A model generated the notes under the pieces. It worked only from the letters and a program-made list of their open reading frames with translations. It was not told the DNA's origin and searched no databases. The translations under genes and the position numbers were made by a program. From NCBI GenBank assembly GCA_039621445.1, contig CP154954.1:6335425-6399424 (forward strand): 64,000 nt of DNA, given 5' to 3'. How positions within the stretch are numbered: the stretch's first letter is position 1; each line of letters opens with the position of its first letter. Source of the DNA: Euglena gracilis (Eukaryota; Euglenida; Euglenophyceae; Euglenales). Positions 9,472 through 20,384 of this stretch are shown here, one piece after another.

Positions 9472-10048
9472 TCAGTTTCCTTTTCGTTCTGAAAATAGAT
9501 TTCTGCCACAGATCTCAAAAAATTTGGCCGGGAAACGAGCAGATGTCTGCGGATTCTTCTGAAAATTCACAGACCACAGGGTTGATGAAACTGTCCTCGT
9601 GCACCATTCTGCTGGCACAGCCACCAGAACAAATCTCTGTGACCGTGTCGACCGTCTCTGGAAATTTTTCACTGACTGGGTCAGTGAAAGAACCTTTGCT
9701 TGCGATGTCAGCCGAATCTGAAAACTTTGCACTGATTCTGCTGGCTGAGCCAGTGGAACAAACCTCTGCCACGATGTTCACCGAATCTGAAAAATCCTCA
9801 ATGATTCTGCTGGCAGAGCCAGCAGAACAAACCTCTGCGACCATGTTCGCCGGCCCCACCCCCTGTGCGCCGCCGGTCGCCCCCGCGACCGGCGAGTCCC
9901 GGTGGGCCGAGCGCCCGGGGGGTCCTCGCCGTCGTGGAAAACCACCAACAGCCGGGGGGTGGGTGTTTCCGGGGTGGGGCCTGCGCTTTCTCCGAGGGTT
10001 GGTGGGCTCAAGCCAACCCCCGTTTGTTTCACTCAGGTATTTTCCCAA
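9312..10048 (-). pseudogene. Frame-shifted Ser/Cys/Glu repeat region upstream of gag
   Basis: Two overlapping frames (9515-10048 and 9312-9518) give a basic Arg/Pro/Gly start and then imperfect repeats such as VAEVCSTGSASRISAKFSDS with period near 60-66 bp, visible as DNA between about 9600 and 9860. The second frame is acidic and Ser-rich. They probably belonged to the same Gag N-terminal region as the next frame and were separated by indels. No homologous family is recognised. Confidence 0.4.
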
Positions 10049-11636
10049 CCCCTGCCGGTGGGTAGGATCGTTTTTTTAATGTTTTCTGAAAATTTGGTGA
10101 ACACCGAAAAATCTGCCATTTGCAATGAAATAGAACTTTTCTCTCTGAAATCTCACTTTTTTCTCTTTCTCTCTCTCACACTCTCTTGCACACCTTGAAG
10201 GAAAAACCAACCCACTGAATTCTGAAATGAATTCCAACCCACTGGAGAAGCAATCACACTGTTGGAAATCTGTGAGAGTGACTGAATGTGATAAAAAAAA
10301 ACAACCTGGGGCAAGGAAGAGGGGTATAGGGAATAGAAGCGGCGGTGAGGGTGGCGGTGTTGCAGGGTCTCCTTCTTGATTTCAATACCAAATTGACTTC
10401 AATAACTCCACCAACAATGTAATGACCAACAATGTAACTGTCAATTCCAATTCAACAATGTGATTGCTCAAATCCAATTCAATATATTTCCTCTTTGCCA
10501 AATAATGGGGAAAACCCCTCAAGTTTCTGTGAAAAATGACAAATTTGAAGGCGCTTAGAAATTTGACCCGCTTCCAATTTAAGTCGCGGGTTTCTCTAAC
10601 TGATTGGCTGTTACCCGCGACTTTGTAATTTGCGCTTTCTGGCAATTTTTGGCTGCCTGCGAAAGCCGGCGGCCGACACGTTCCAACGCAAACCAATTTG
10701 ACAAAGTAAATCCCCAATTGCTGGTTGCCACCTTACTGCTCGACGCTCTGTATCGGCATCCTGTTGCAACAATAATTTGCGTTGCTTTGTGAACCTCCTT
10801 TTCCAGCTCTCATCAGTCTGGTGCATTATTTGGTCTCTCGAAAGGTTACCTTTGTTCACTGTTCTGCGTGCAAGGAGCTCCAGTGTATGGTGCAGTGCTC
10901 TGGCATTATTTCTAAACCCCCTTTTTTGACGATTTGAGAGGAGATTGGTGGACTTCCTGGTTCTCCCTCTCTTGAAAGCAACGCCTTCGGCACCATTGTG
11001 ATGGTTAACTTGATAGGGTATCCCGCGCAGTTCGAAAAAGAGTTTCAGACCCTCTTGAGGCTCCATCCTCAAAATCATCGGTTGGACTTTTCAAAGAAAA
11101 GGAACGGGAACCTGAAGAAAAACCAACTTTTTTTTTAAAAGCATGAAAACATTCCCTCCGGGGTTTGGGGACCTCAGTTTTGGCTGAAAAAGAAAGCCAA
11201 CCCGGCTTTATTTGGGCCTTCTGGGACCGCCCAGCCCATCAAGTCAACCCGACCATCCCCCGGACCTGGGCCGGGCAGGCTTGTTTAAGATGAGGGATGT
11301 CCATGTCACTCAAACAGCGCCAATTCCTGTAAAATTTTCAACGCTCTGCTCTGGGCAAATTTCGAGTTGGAACAACAATGTCTTCCCTATCCAATTTTTT
11401 TCGCGCCATGGTCAGTCGTTTCTCGATCAGTGGGCCGTCAGTTTTGTGGCCCCTTTTCGATGGGAAATGTTTTGCTTGTAAAAAAGACTGGCGCTTCGGA
11501 AAAGCTTATGAAAGGCAAAGGGGCGCTACACCCAAGGACAAAAAATGCGCTTGGTTATTTTTTGAACCTAACGCCCCGTACTCCCTCGAGGTTAACCGAC
11601 AAGGAGGAAGGGACACCGAGGGCAAAGCACAACGAC
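10049..11636. other. No gene seen; probable 5' end of the first retroelement plus unknown DNA
   Basis: This is where the 5' LTR and primer-binding site of the minus-strand element should be, but no TG...CA-bounded repeat of the left end was found. Reading frames on the minus strand at 10382-10717 and 10611-11078 have no recognisable domain and no repeat in the window. 10140-10200 is T/C-rich and A/G-rich on opposite strands. Confidence 0.35.
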
Positions 11637-11714
11637 CTTGTGAGGCCATGCCTTGTTCGCCGGCGGTGTTGTTTGGATCGTTCGTGGTGCGTTGGGTTAG
11701 GAGTCCCCGCTGAG
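11637..11714 (-). repeat. Dispersed repeat, inverted copy of 25107-25191
   Basis: Read on the minus strand this segment matches 25107-25191 on the plus strand almost base for base, including CGGGGACTCCTAACCCAACG and CCGCCGGCGAACAAGGCATG. Similarity fades outside. It is a fragment of an unclassified dispersed repeat. Confidence 0.8.
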
Positions 11715-11790
11715 TGTCGCCTCGCCCGAGTTGGATGACGATGCTGCTCCGACTTGGCGACGTGGCTTCTTGCCCCTTGAAAACCCCTCC

Positions 11791-12162
11791 CCCAAATAAT
11801 AAACCCCCCAAAAAATAACCCCCCCCCCCGAGGACCGACTTCGGCGGCCCAAAAAATACCCCCCCCCCCCTGTGTTAGGTGTGATGGCAAAGAAAAAAGA
11901 GTCAAAATTTGCAGGAAAGTTGCAAAAAAATCACGAAAATTGATCAAATTGGTGCACAGAATACGCCAAAAAAACCCCAATTTTCAAAAAAGCCCAAAAT
12001 TGCCAAAAAAGTGAGCATTGGAGCCCGTGGAGGGTTTTTTGGGTTGATTTATGACTTCGAAATTTTTGCTTAAATAATAAACCCCCCCCCAAATAATAAA
12101 CCTCCTCCTGGACCCCGACTTCGGGTGTCCAAATAATAAACCGGGGGGGTTTATTATTTGGG
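11791..12162. mobile_element. Foldback/MITE-like element, copy 1
   Basis: The element starts with CCCAAATAATAAACCC and ends with the exact reverse complement. Further copies of AAATAATAAACC sit inside both ends, next to short stem-loop sequences (GGACC..GACTTCGG and GGACCCCGACTTCGGGTGTCC). The AT-rich centre (GCCCAAAATTGCCAAAAAAG) matches the centre of the copy at 19142-19563. There is no coding capacity, so it would be non-autonomous. No clear target-site duplication is seen because the flanks are also C-rich. Confidence 0.7.
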
Positions 12163-13176
12163 TTTAGGCTGCATGGGGGAGTACATCAAACACAACTCAA
12201 CTTTCCCCACCACGTGGGCGAGGCCCCCAGGGCAAGCAACCTAGAAAAGCCTTTCCGATCAACCTCCCATGGCAATCTGCCAGAGTAGAACCTTGAACTT
12301 CAATTCTCCAAATCCCTTCCACACTTCCCAACACATGCAATCCAAGACCTTGCCAGATACAACTACTACAAAGTGATGCACTGTTTGCCGTACCAATGTG
12401 AAAAAGCCAAGTAGAATTTTCAATGGGCGAAATATCTTTTCTAGCCATGCCTAATTTCAGATTGCAATCACAGATTCTGGAATACTTTGATGTCTGCTCT
12501 CACCCTCCTTCTCAGAAAAATTGTCCACAATTTACCCAGCATTCGGAGCGACATAGGACAGACCTTTATCCCACGTTGAACATCTTGATGAGCCACTTGG
12601 AACACGACAAGAAGAAGTTGAAGACGAAGTAAAACGGATGAAAGTAACCACCTTCTGCCGCAGAACGCCAGCACATGGCAGCACCAATTGCCAAACGAAA
12701 CGGCGAGAGATTTTTCGTAAACAGTAGGTGAACTCACAACCCAGCGATTATGCAAACCTACTGTAATGTCAACAACAGCAAATGACCACCAAAACCACAA
12801 ATAACCACCATCTGGTTCTCCATTACGTGCCTCAAGGCTCATCTCGATGCTCCACCTGGAAGTTCTCGAAGGCCGTGCCTCACGGCTCAGCACCAGGACC
12901 TGTAATTACAATTTCAAAGATGTCATCAATGACAATGTACAATGATGAACGGTTTGCCTTGAGAGAGTAAGAGACACCCCGGGGTCCGCACTTTGCTCTA
13001 GTGAGGCCGGATTGTTCACTGGGGGAACAGGGCATTTCCAAGAGCACCCTGGGCCCCAAGTCGTTGATAATGGCCTGTAAAAGCATCCACCCCCCTCCAC
13101 TGGCCAATTTCACAAACCTCTTGGGCAGAAATCCCCAATTTTTTGAGTAAACCAACTCCTGCCGCTCTGGTGGAGT
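12163..13176. other. No assigned gene
   Basis: Several mid-length minus-strand frames exist, including one with IIDDLGPR-like and SSLYIVIDDIFEIV segments near 12900-13130, but they are separated by stops and match no family I can name. Duplicated TAGGT/ACCTA motifs lie near 12725-12760. Confidence 0.3.
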
Positions 13177-13510
13177 GAGTGTGTGCGGCAGACGGGAGAT
13201 CCTACGGGGGTAGGTCGCCGGCGCGTAGTACCAAGCCGAGTATCGCTCGAGTAGCTTATTCGGTAAGGCACTGGGCTCACACGCGGGAGGTCGTGGGTTC
13301 GAGACCCAGGTCCCGCCGTGTGAGTCCTGATCGATCCCGTACGGGCAGAGGGCATACCGCGGGGATCGATCGGCACGTGAGGCTGCGCACGTGGACGAAT
13401 GTTGATCGGTCGGATTACCACGGACGTGGCACCTCGCTAGCGGACGAGCCACTGCAAGTAGTATGAGCTGCCCCGTGGCCGTCCAACAGCGGGTGGCTAA
13501 ACCTACATAC
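13177..13510 (+). mobile_element. tRNA-derived SINE, copy 1
   Basis: The 334-bp unit is repeated at 13865-14198 with only a few differences. It carries a pol III A box (TAGCTTATTCGG, 13252-13263) and a perfect B box (GGTTCGAGACC, 13296-13306). Between them an anticodon-like loop CTCACAC would give CAC (Val), but its stem (CTGGG/GCGGG) does not pair well, so this is a tRNA-like head and not a functional tRNA. The 3' body is unrelated to tRNA; there is no poly(A) tail. Confidence 0.8.
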
Positions 13511-13864
13511 ATGGTAGCAGGGGAACTCGTCTAATGCAACACGAACCGGGACATCAGAGCCTGACCCCACGGCGCCCGGAAGGCGGAGGCGGACGCGCCG
13601 AGTCTAGGGCGACTGAAACTCCTACACCGTTCCAAAGCCTCAAGCCGATGCTAAGGAGGACGCTCCAAGGCGGCAGAGCCCGTGGAAGTCGACAACACGT
13701 AAACTTCCGGCAACAGTAAACCCGAGCTGCAGCGGTCGGCAGCCTGGTGACGCAGTACTCGTGAGAGGCACTCAGCCGACTAGGGCCGTGTGAGGCATAA
13801 CCCGAGATGCAGGGGCCACGGCCATAGTGACGCAGTGAGCTAGTGTAGTAAGGCTCTTGCGAGG
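13511..13864. other. Spacer between the two SINE copies
   Basis: G/C-rich DNA with a near-duplicate motif of its own (AACCCGAGCTGCAG.. near 13720 and AACCCGAGATGCAG.. near 13799, each followed by GTGACGCAGT). It may be part of a longer composite repeat that includes the SINE heads. No gene. Confidence 0.4.
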
Positions 13865-14198
13865 GGAGTGTGCGGCAGACGGAAGATCCTACGGGGGTAG
13901 GTCGCCGGCGCGTAGTACCAAGCCGAGTATCGCTCGAGTAGCTTATTCGGTAAAGGCACTGGGATCACACGCGGGAGGTCGTGGGTTCGAGATCCAGGTC
14001 CCGCCGTGTGAGTCCTGATCGATCCCGTACGAGCAGAGGGCATACCGCGGGGATCAATCGGCGCGTGAGGCTGGGCACGTGGACGAACGTTGATCGGTAG
14101 GATTACCACGGGCGTGACCCCTCGCTAGCGGACGACCCACGGCAAGTAGTATGAGCTGCCCCGTGGCCGTCCAACAGCGGTTTGCTAAACCTACATAC
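13865..14198 (+). mobile_element. tRNA-derived SINE, copy 2
   Basis: Direct-repeat copy of 13177-13510 with conserved A and B boxes. It differs by an extra A in the D-arm region (GGTAAAGGC instead of GGTAAGGC) and by scattered substitutions, including a changed B box (GGTTCGAGATC), so it is more decayed at the promoter. Confidence 0.8.
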
Positions 14199-15431
14199 AG
14201 TGGGCCCCCCACACCTGGGGGGTTACCCCATGTTTGGACAAAAATTATTTTGTGATAGAAGCAATGGTGTCTGCACTTTTGGCTCTGGAGGAGGGTTTCA
14301 ATGAAATCAGGAGGGGCCCCCAGATCTCACGAATAAACGTGTGGCCACCACATAACACATCATTAAAATGAAAGGGGCTTATTTGTGGGCACTGGGTATG
14401 GACACAACCTTGTGGATTTTTTGGCCTTTGTGCTTAATTTTGATGAACGGTGCCCTACTCAACACGCTTGTGGTTCGTTTGACCTGTGCCAGGTATGAAG
14501 ATCTGTAGAAACAGAGTATTTGTGAGCAAAAAATAAGTTGTGTTCGCAATGTACAAATATCATTGGGCATAGGCGCCTTTACCAGCCCCAGGAGGATTGG
14601 GAGCGGAGCCCAAAATGCCCCATACTTCTCCAGATTTTTGTTCCAAAGCATCTTGTAAGGGGTCAACAGCGTGTAGAATCTCAGCCCACCAAACCCATCA
14701 AAAGCATAGCGCTGTATGTATTACGAGCTTGTTGTGTACCAGGCAGCCGTAAGGCCATGATACTGTGTATGTAGGTATAAGCCTGCGGTCAGATATAGTT
14801 CTGAGCCCCATACACAGTACTATGCTAGGTGGTATTCCTAAAGATGGCCAACGGCCTGGATTAGGAATACCTAGCTCCATAGAGCAAAAACTTGTTCTGG
14901 TTCTCCTCTCCACAGGTGGTATTATATTCTATTTTTTTTTATTCTTGACTTCACTTGATTTCAAGTTTGATTTGTTTTCAAAAATCCGGAAAGTACAGCC
15001 AAGTCACTTGGCATTCTTTGTTGCAGCCCATAGGGATCCTTCGCCTGCTTTGTGCTCTGCCTCTTTATTAAGGAAAAGGGATTTTCATTTTTTTATAATT
15101 TTTTCTCCGTTACTCCAAATTTTACCTTTTTGTGCACCCAAGGGCTAAAACAAGGAAAGGTTGGACGTACACTTGGTAGCAGTTTAGGTTTTCGATCCTT
15201 TTGACCACAAACGGTCGTGTGGCGCACCGCCTATAGGCGACCACAGGCACCACAAGCCGTTTTTGGCCAAAGCCGTACACACGGACACGTCCTCTGACAG
15301 TTCGCAGTATACGCTGCTTCAAACCTCAGAGTTCGGGTCTCTGCTTATTTTTTATACAATCCCCTCTTCTTACACTTGTTTCTGCAATTTTCGTTTCAAT
15401 CTACACTTGGTTTTTGTGTTTTTCCTGCATA
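14199..15431. other. No gene; hairpins and possible leader of the second retroelement
   Basis: No coding region is supported. 14761-14874 holds two inverted repeats. TGGTAGCAGTTTAGG near 15174 could be a primer-binding site for the plus-strand element that follows, since such sites start with TGG, but no LTR pair was found to support this. Confidence 0.35.
14761..14874. repeat. Two adjacent inverted repeats
   Basis: TACTGTGTATG (14761-14771) is the exact reverse complement of 14809-14819. Six bases on, CTAGGTGGTATTCCTAA (14825-14841) pairs with 14861-14874 except for a two-base insertion. The pair may be the remains of a foldback element. Confidence 0.6.
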
Positions 15432-16376
15432 ATGCAGAGCACAACACCAACAGCCATTGACTACGCTGCATTGATTGGTTCACTTCGAGCACTTGAACCT
15501 GCGGCATAATTGACCAGCTCTGATGAGCATTCTCAACCCCATAGGGGTACTCAAGGGTTCAGGTAATCCTCCTTCCCTTCGTGAGTCAGCCCAATGCTCA
15601 ACAGGCACACTCCCTTTTGTTAGAAAGCCGAGCGGCTGATAGTTATTCCCCCCGGCTAGATCTTGCAATGGTGCCGATAGGCACATTTGACTCTGAGGCG
15701 GATGCGCCACGACAACTTTTTTTCGAGGGTGGGTTAGAAACACCATGTCTTTTCCAGCCCCTCCCTGCGCTTCCCACCACAAGTCCGATAGGACAATTGC
15801 CAGCACCACTCGATACGGGTTCCTTTCCTGCATTGCCATGGCATCCGGAGATGCGTTTGACGGTTCCCGCTTATGCAAGCCCCGCACAATCCATGAGCAG
15901 TGATGTGGAAGAGTCGGAAAATATTTCTTCTCATCCCATTACGGCGATTCAGCGCATAGTCGCAAATATCCCAGTTGACCACCCGCTTATGCGGCAAATC
16001 TCTCATGTCCACTGTAGCGGATTGCGCTATGACGCTTAACAAGGTTTAGGATTTTGATGAAAACAACCAAAAGGTTGTAGAAAACGAGCTGGGCTACCTC
16101 TGGAGTTATGTGTGTGACGTTGGTGAATATTGCCAAACGAATTTTCAATCCACCAATGTGGACGTAGCAACTTTGCGTCAAGGTTTGGAGACACACTTGC
16201 AGGCACATTTGTCACAACACTTTCAAAAAGTGAGTGAAGCCGTGTGTGAAACACAATCCCGCAATGACGTGCTTTTCTCCAACATGCAACATAGTTTGCA
16301 AGCTTTATCCCATCAATTCAAGCCAATTCCGGCAATTTTTTCACAGTTGCAGCAAAAGTTGCATGAACCCCGATAA
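15432..16376 (+). pseudogene. Gag-like N-terminal fragments of the second element
   Basis: An ATG at 15432 opens a short frame (MQSTTPTAIDYAALIGSL) ending at 15509; further frames at 15581-16039 and 16110-16376 follow in other phases. The last one is rich in Gln, His, Leu and Ser with helical spacing (ETHLQAHLSQHFQKVSEAV). The position ahead of a capsid-like and zinc-knuckle region suggests a Gag N-terminus comparable to the coiled-coil Gag of the first element. No motif proves it. Confidence 0.4.
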
Positions 16377-16518
16377 AAAATCCTGATTTGCGACAATTTA
16401 TCACATTGTAGCAATTATTCGCACTTGCAACGGCGTTCCAGGAAGTGCAACAGCGCATTTTCCAGTTGAGCAGTGATTCCGTGAATTTTGCCATTTTTAT
16501 GCCCAAGGAACAAAAGGT

Positions 16519-17451
16519 TTGCCTCCCGCACGTATGTGCACCAATTGGAGGAGAGACTTTCTTGATTGTTGCAGAAATCTTGCCCGCAATACGGAAGTAG
16601 CTGGTAGTATTCCGGATGTTACCGGCATTCAAACCGTGATAGCCGATTTGCACGAACACATGCAAGAATTGAACACAAAACTGCTTCAGGTGCAATCACC
16701 AACCCAAGGCACATTACCACCGCCAACACCCACACCCACATCCATACCCACACACTTGGAGCAGTTATGCGCTGAAATGCTTGCGGAAAATCATCAAATC
16801 ATGCAAGGATTTTGTGATAGTCTCATGAACACCGGGAAAACGGTGAAGCAGGGTGTCACAAAACGGCAAAATGACCTTACCGCGCTATCCGCGCAAGTTT
16901 TAGTGTTGAAAGAACAGCCAATGGCTGAAAAAGTCAAAGATCCGCATTCGGACCAACCCACCAAGACATCTCCACAATTGGAGGCCATTTCCAGTGCGAT
17001 TCGCACTTTAGCGGTAAGATTACAGGAATTGGACACTGGATTTTGTGCAATTTCGTAAGATTTCCAGTCGATTTTCGACAAAATCCGCTTTTGGATGAGT
17101 TACCCTCATACCGTAGGCAGATAAAGCGTTTGCAGGAGGACGTGGGCCCGATAACCGACAATTGGCAGGTTGTTGACCATTTGGAGCAAAGTGTGCATGA
17201 GTTTGCAAAAAAAAATTCACCAAATTCAAGCACAACTGCGTTCCATCCACCACAACCCGCAATCGGCTATGATTCGCACACTTGCCGCATCTTCCAGCTC
17301 AAAAAGCGCTATTCGCGCACCAGTCCTCGAGTCCACAGGCACACCGCGTTCCCACTCATACGGTGGTTCCCACCTTAGCATTACCCAATGGACGAGCTTT
17401 CTGATGATGAGTCAGGTTTTCAAGCGAAAACCAGGCCCACCCCCCTCTTAA
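16519..17451 (+). pseudogene. Coiled-coil-like Gag fragments
   Basis: The frame 16519-17058 contains IADLHEHMQELNTKLLQVQ, a Pro/Thr run and further helix-prone sequence (LSAQVLVLKEQPMAEKVK); another frame at 17170-17451 continues with Ser/Pro/Gln-rich sequence. Composition and position match a Gag coiled coil. Frame changes near 17045 and elsewhere show decay. Confidence 0.4.
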
Positions 17452-17655
17452 ATCAAGAGATTCGGGAACACGAACTAATTCGCGGTATCAGCCGCACCCC
17501 CACACGAGGTATTGGTCATACCTCCCAAATTCGCTTAGTAGCACCAATGGTGCAACCTGGCATGTGACACCTCACCCCCACATGCACAACCGCATCACCA
17601 TTCGTGCATTCGCGATTCCCCAAACCTGCACGATACTGATGGTACACTGAGTGGT

Positions 17656-18360
17656 ATGTTCCATGCGCACTCGCAATCGAACAAAACCCTTGGTGCAACC
17701 ACCGGAGTACTTGCACATGGTGCGATTTTGCACCCGCGCCCACCCCCCATGAATACCACCGAATGGCCACGGGTTTCTCAGAAAGATTTCAAAGGCACCA
17801 TTGCCATCGCGAACAAGGGGAAGCCCCAATGGGACGATAACAACCCGGAGGTAATCAAGATTGAGTTTATTGATTCCCTCCCAAGGGAAGAAAAAGAACG
17901 CGCCAGACAATTTGTCATTCGCGGACGCATTTCTTTTGAGGAATTAGTTGAGCAATATTCTTCATCATGCTCAGATTGGTTCCCAGAATCAGTATGGAAA
18001 ACAAGTGGCGGCAAGTTGCCCCCCCCGGACCGCAAATGGAAGTCGATAGACTTGTGGTACTCCAAATGGCTCGGGTTGGCAGCCGAAGTTGATGAGTTAG
18101 GGGAAAAGCAAATAAAAGAACAATTTGATGCAGTATTGCTGCACTACATCCCCAAACACATCAAGGAAATTCACGGGGAGGAACTCGGGACACATTTTGA
18201 CTCTCGATGAGAGATGGAACTATGTTTCCAAACAAATGAAGTTATCACAACTTCTGGGACAGATTGAATCAGAATACCAACACTACCCCACCGCATGGAG
18301 TGATTCCAAAACACGCTATCCGCGCTCAAACACCAAATCCCTCACACGAGATTCCAAACT
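17656..18360 (+). pseudogene. Gag capsid-like fragment of the second element
   Basis: The frame 17656-18210 encodes EWPRVSQKDFKGTIAIAN, REEKERARQFVIRGRISFEE and KIKEQF-type helices. Just past its stop another frame continues with LDERWNYVSKQMKLSQLLGQ. The helical pattern and the zinc knuckle immediately downstream point to a capsid. It has no close resemblance to the capsid of the first element. Confidence 0.45.
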
Positions 18361-18672
18361 GTGCTATATTCACGCTCTTCTGATCAAGTTTCGGACAAAG
18401 TGTGCTTTTTGTGTAACCAATCAGTACATATGTCTCGCAAATGTCCGAACCCCCAAGCGCGAAAGCGCAGTAAGAACCCACGGGGATCCTTCTCTTCCTG
18501 GAGTTCGCGTACTTCGCGGTCTGCGTATTCGCAGCGGTCGGGATGCCGATCGGGTGACGGTAGGTCACGTTTACGTTCACCTCACCGCAGTAGCGGACGT
18601 GGTTTCACACCGCGAGGTCGGTCACCCCACCCCCCTACCCGCAATCGGGATGCGAATCGCGATTCTTCGTGA
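18361..18672 (+). pseudogene. Nucleocapsid with CCHC zinc knuckle
   Basis: Residues 15-28 of this frame read CFLCNQSVHMSRKC, an exact C-X2-C-X4-H-X4-C zinc knuckle (about 18403-18444), followed by an Arg/Ser-rich basic tail. This is the RNA-packaging module of retroelement Gag proteins. The frame ends at 18672. Confidence 0.75.
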
Positions 18673-19097
18673 TCTTGATCGCGAAGTGGATCATCCTCTT
18701 CGCGATCGACCGCGGTCGAGCGGATACCCGCTCCCCGCGTCGCCGTGATGCCAAAAGGCAATCGCAATCGCGAAACCGTTGCTCCCTTCGTGGGTCTAAA
18801 GACCACCACTCATACAAGTGCCCCCGTTCCCGTTCTCCCCGCCCTATCCGGGGTTGTCGTGATTCCAATCGCGGTTCTGCCAATAGGCAGCGGGTTTGTA
18901 TCAAAATATCCTCCATCGAGGAAAAAAAACTGGAATCGGGCAGGGAGGGGGATGAGAGCAATAGAATGGCGGAAGACAGCAATAGAATTCGCGCGATACG
19001 CGCAATTTATTCTAGGAAAAGGCCGACTCCGATATGGAGTAGGGGAGCCCGAGATCTGAGGGCACGGACCTCTGGGCTGATGAACAGATGGAGGTAG
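18669..19097 (+). pseudogene. Arg/Ser-rich segment after the zinc knuckle
   Basis: The frame overlaps the previous one by four bases and encodes RSPRRRDAKRQSQSRNRCS and similar runs. At DNA level it is built from short CGCGAT/ATCGCG motifs repeated through 18480-18990. It may be an extension of the basic nucleocapsid tail. No catalytic motif is seen. Confidence 0.4.
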
Positions 19098-19141
19098 GAA
19101 CTGATCACCCCTGCCCCCCCTGCCCATCGGTCTTTCTGGTC

Positions 19142-19563
19142 GGTAAACCCCCCCCCCAAATAATAAAACCTCCCCAAAAAATAACCCCCCCAAATAATAA
19201 ACCCCTCAAATAATAACCCCCCCCCTGAGGACCGAATTCGGCCGCCCAAATAATAAACCCCCCCTCCGGCAGGTGTGAATCCAAAGAAAAACAGAGTCAA
19301 AAATTAACAGAAATGTTGCCGAAAATCACAAAAATAGAAAAAATTGGTGCATAAAATGTGCCAAAAATCACCCAATTTTCAAAAAAGCCCAAAAATGTCA
19401 AAAAAGTGACCATTGGGGCCTTGGAGGGGTTTTCGGGCCAATTTTTGCCTTCAAATTTTTTGCCCAAATAATAACCCCCCCCAAAAATAAACCCCCCTGG
19501 ACCCCGAATTCGGGTTTCTAAAAAATAGACCGGGGGGGTATATTATTTGGGGGGGGTTTACCC
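19142..19563. mobile_element. Foldback/MITE-like element, copy 2
   Basis: Starts with GGTAAACCCCCCCCCC and AAATAAT and ends with the matching inverted sequence (ATTATTTGGGGGGGGTTTACC). Internal AAATAATAAACC copies, the GGACCCCGAATTCGGG stem-loop and the AT-rich centre match copy 1 at 11791-12162. It sits between the Gag and protease parts of the second retroelement, so it inserted after that element. Confidence 0.7.
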
Positions 19564-19695
19564 GGAAAATTTTCGCGTCCCCCACTCCCCGCGCCTGATT
19601 TTTGCTTGGAATGATGAGCAAAGTAAGCAAAGGGTCATGAACCAGTTGGCGCGACAACAATTTTACACCAGACCCTTCGCTTTGCGTACCCCCCC

Positions 19696-20187
19696 ATGGA
19701 ACTTTTGGTCCTAGCGAAAATCAAAACCCAAAATGTTTGTGCACGGGCCAAAATTTTAGTCGAAACAGGGTGTCGAATCCCCCTTCTTTTCCGCAAAGGA
19801 CTTTTACCCACCCCCGTTTTGGCTCATGCCAAGAATCTCACCAAAATTATGGCCGCTGACAACAGCCCCATGTGCGGTGGTGACTTGGGATGCATTTTGG
19901 ACATAGTCCTACCCATTATCCTGAAGCACCACACACACTCCCCACAATTACAAAATTTTCTGGGTACTTGGGCATTCGAGGCGAATATCGCCGGGTCAAA
20001 TGTCATACTGGTTTTTCCATTCCTACGACAACCCCGATTGGTGGTGGGATTGTCCTTCGCACGTTTTGCGCACTTCCCTCCGCACACACACCGAACCCCC
20101 AAACTTGTTCACTGTGACGTCACCCAGGACGTCCCCCCGCATTTCCATAACGTTTCCCACAACGGAAAACACCGTTTCCTACCCTAG
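19696..20187 (+). pseudogene. Retropepsin-like fragment of the second element
   Basis: The frame contains KILVETGCRIPLLFRKGLL, which fits a retropepsin active-site strand with Glu in place of the catalytic Asp (E-T-G), and later AGSNVILVFPFLRQPRLVV, resembling the usual ILGxPFL segment. Spacing of about 85 residues between the two fits the family. Loss of the Asp implies an inactive protease. Confidence 0.5.
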
Positions 20188-20384
20188 GGGTAAATAGAAA
20201 GCTGCCCCCCTACCCACAGCACTTTTACCGCTCGTTTCCCATGCGGTAGGGAAAGCTAGTAGCTTAACCCCGCACGTTTCGCTGGGTTCCGACGCGAAAG
20301 CCCAAATGCCTGAAGTAATTACGGTGTCGAGTAGCCGCCCAGCTGCACACTTTTTTCGTTTTAAACAAGGTGTGTCGACTGCAG

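Larger units (their letters stand above)
366..10048 (-). mobile_element. Ty3/gypsy-like LTR retrotransposon, decayed, with two methyltransferase-like domains
   Basis: Read on the minus strand, this region gives in order a long Gln-rich coiled-coil Gag part, a capsid-like part, a Gly/Lys-rich tail, a C5-type DNA methyltransferase-like domain, a Dam-like NPPW domain, a retropepsin-like domain, reverse transcriptase, RNase H, an integrase with a D-D-35-E signature and a chromodomain. RT-RH-IN order and a chromodomain after integrase are hallmarks of chromovirus-type Ty3/gypsy elements. The frame is interrupted by at least seven in-frame stops or stop-bounded joins and by frameshifts, several at homopolymers (T7 at 5512-5518, G8 near 3680-3687, C6 near 2616-2621). 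LTRs were not identified, so the right boundary is approximate. It is either a recently dead copy or an active copy distorted by assembly errors. Confidence 0.85.

Noticed and set aside
40-10350. LTR pair for the first retroelement
   Set aside because: Only a short C/T-rich resemblance between about 40-70 and 10310-10350 was seen; too weak without an alignment.
13240-13312. A functional tRNA-Val gene
   Set aside because: A and B boxes are good but the anticodon stem does not pair and the acceptor ends are not complementary; the unit recurs as a SINE.
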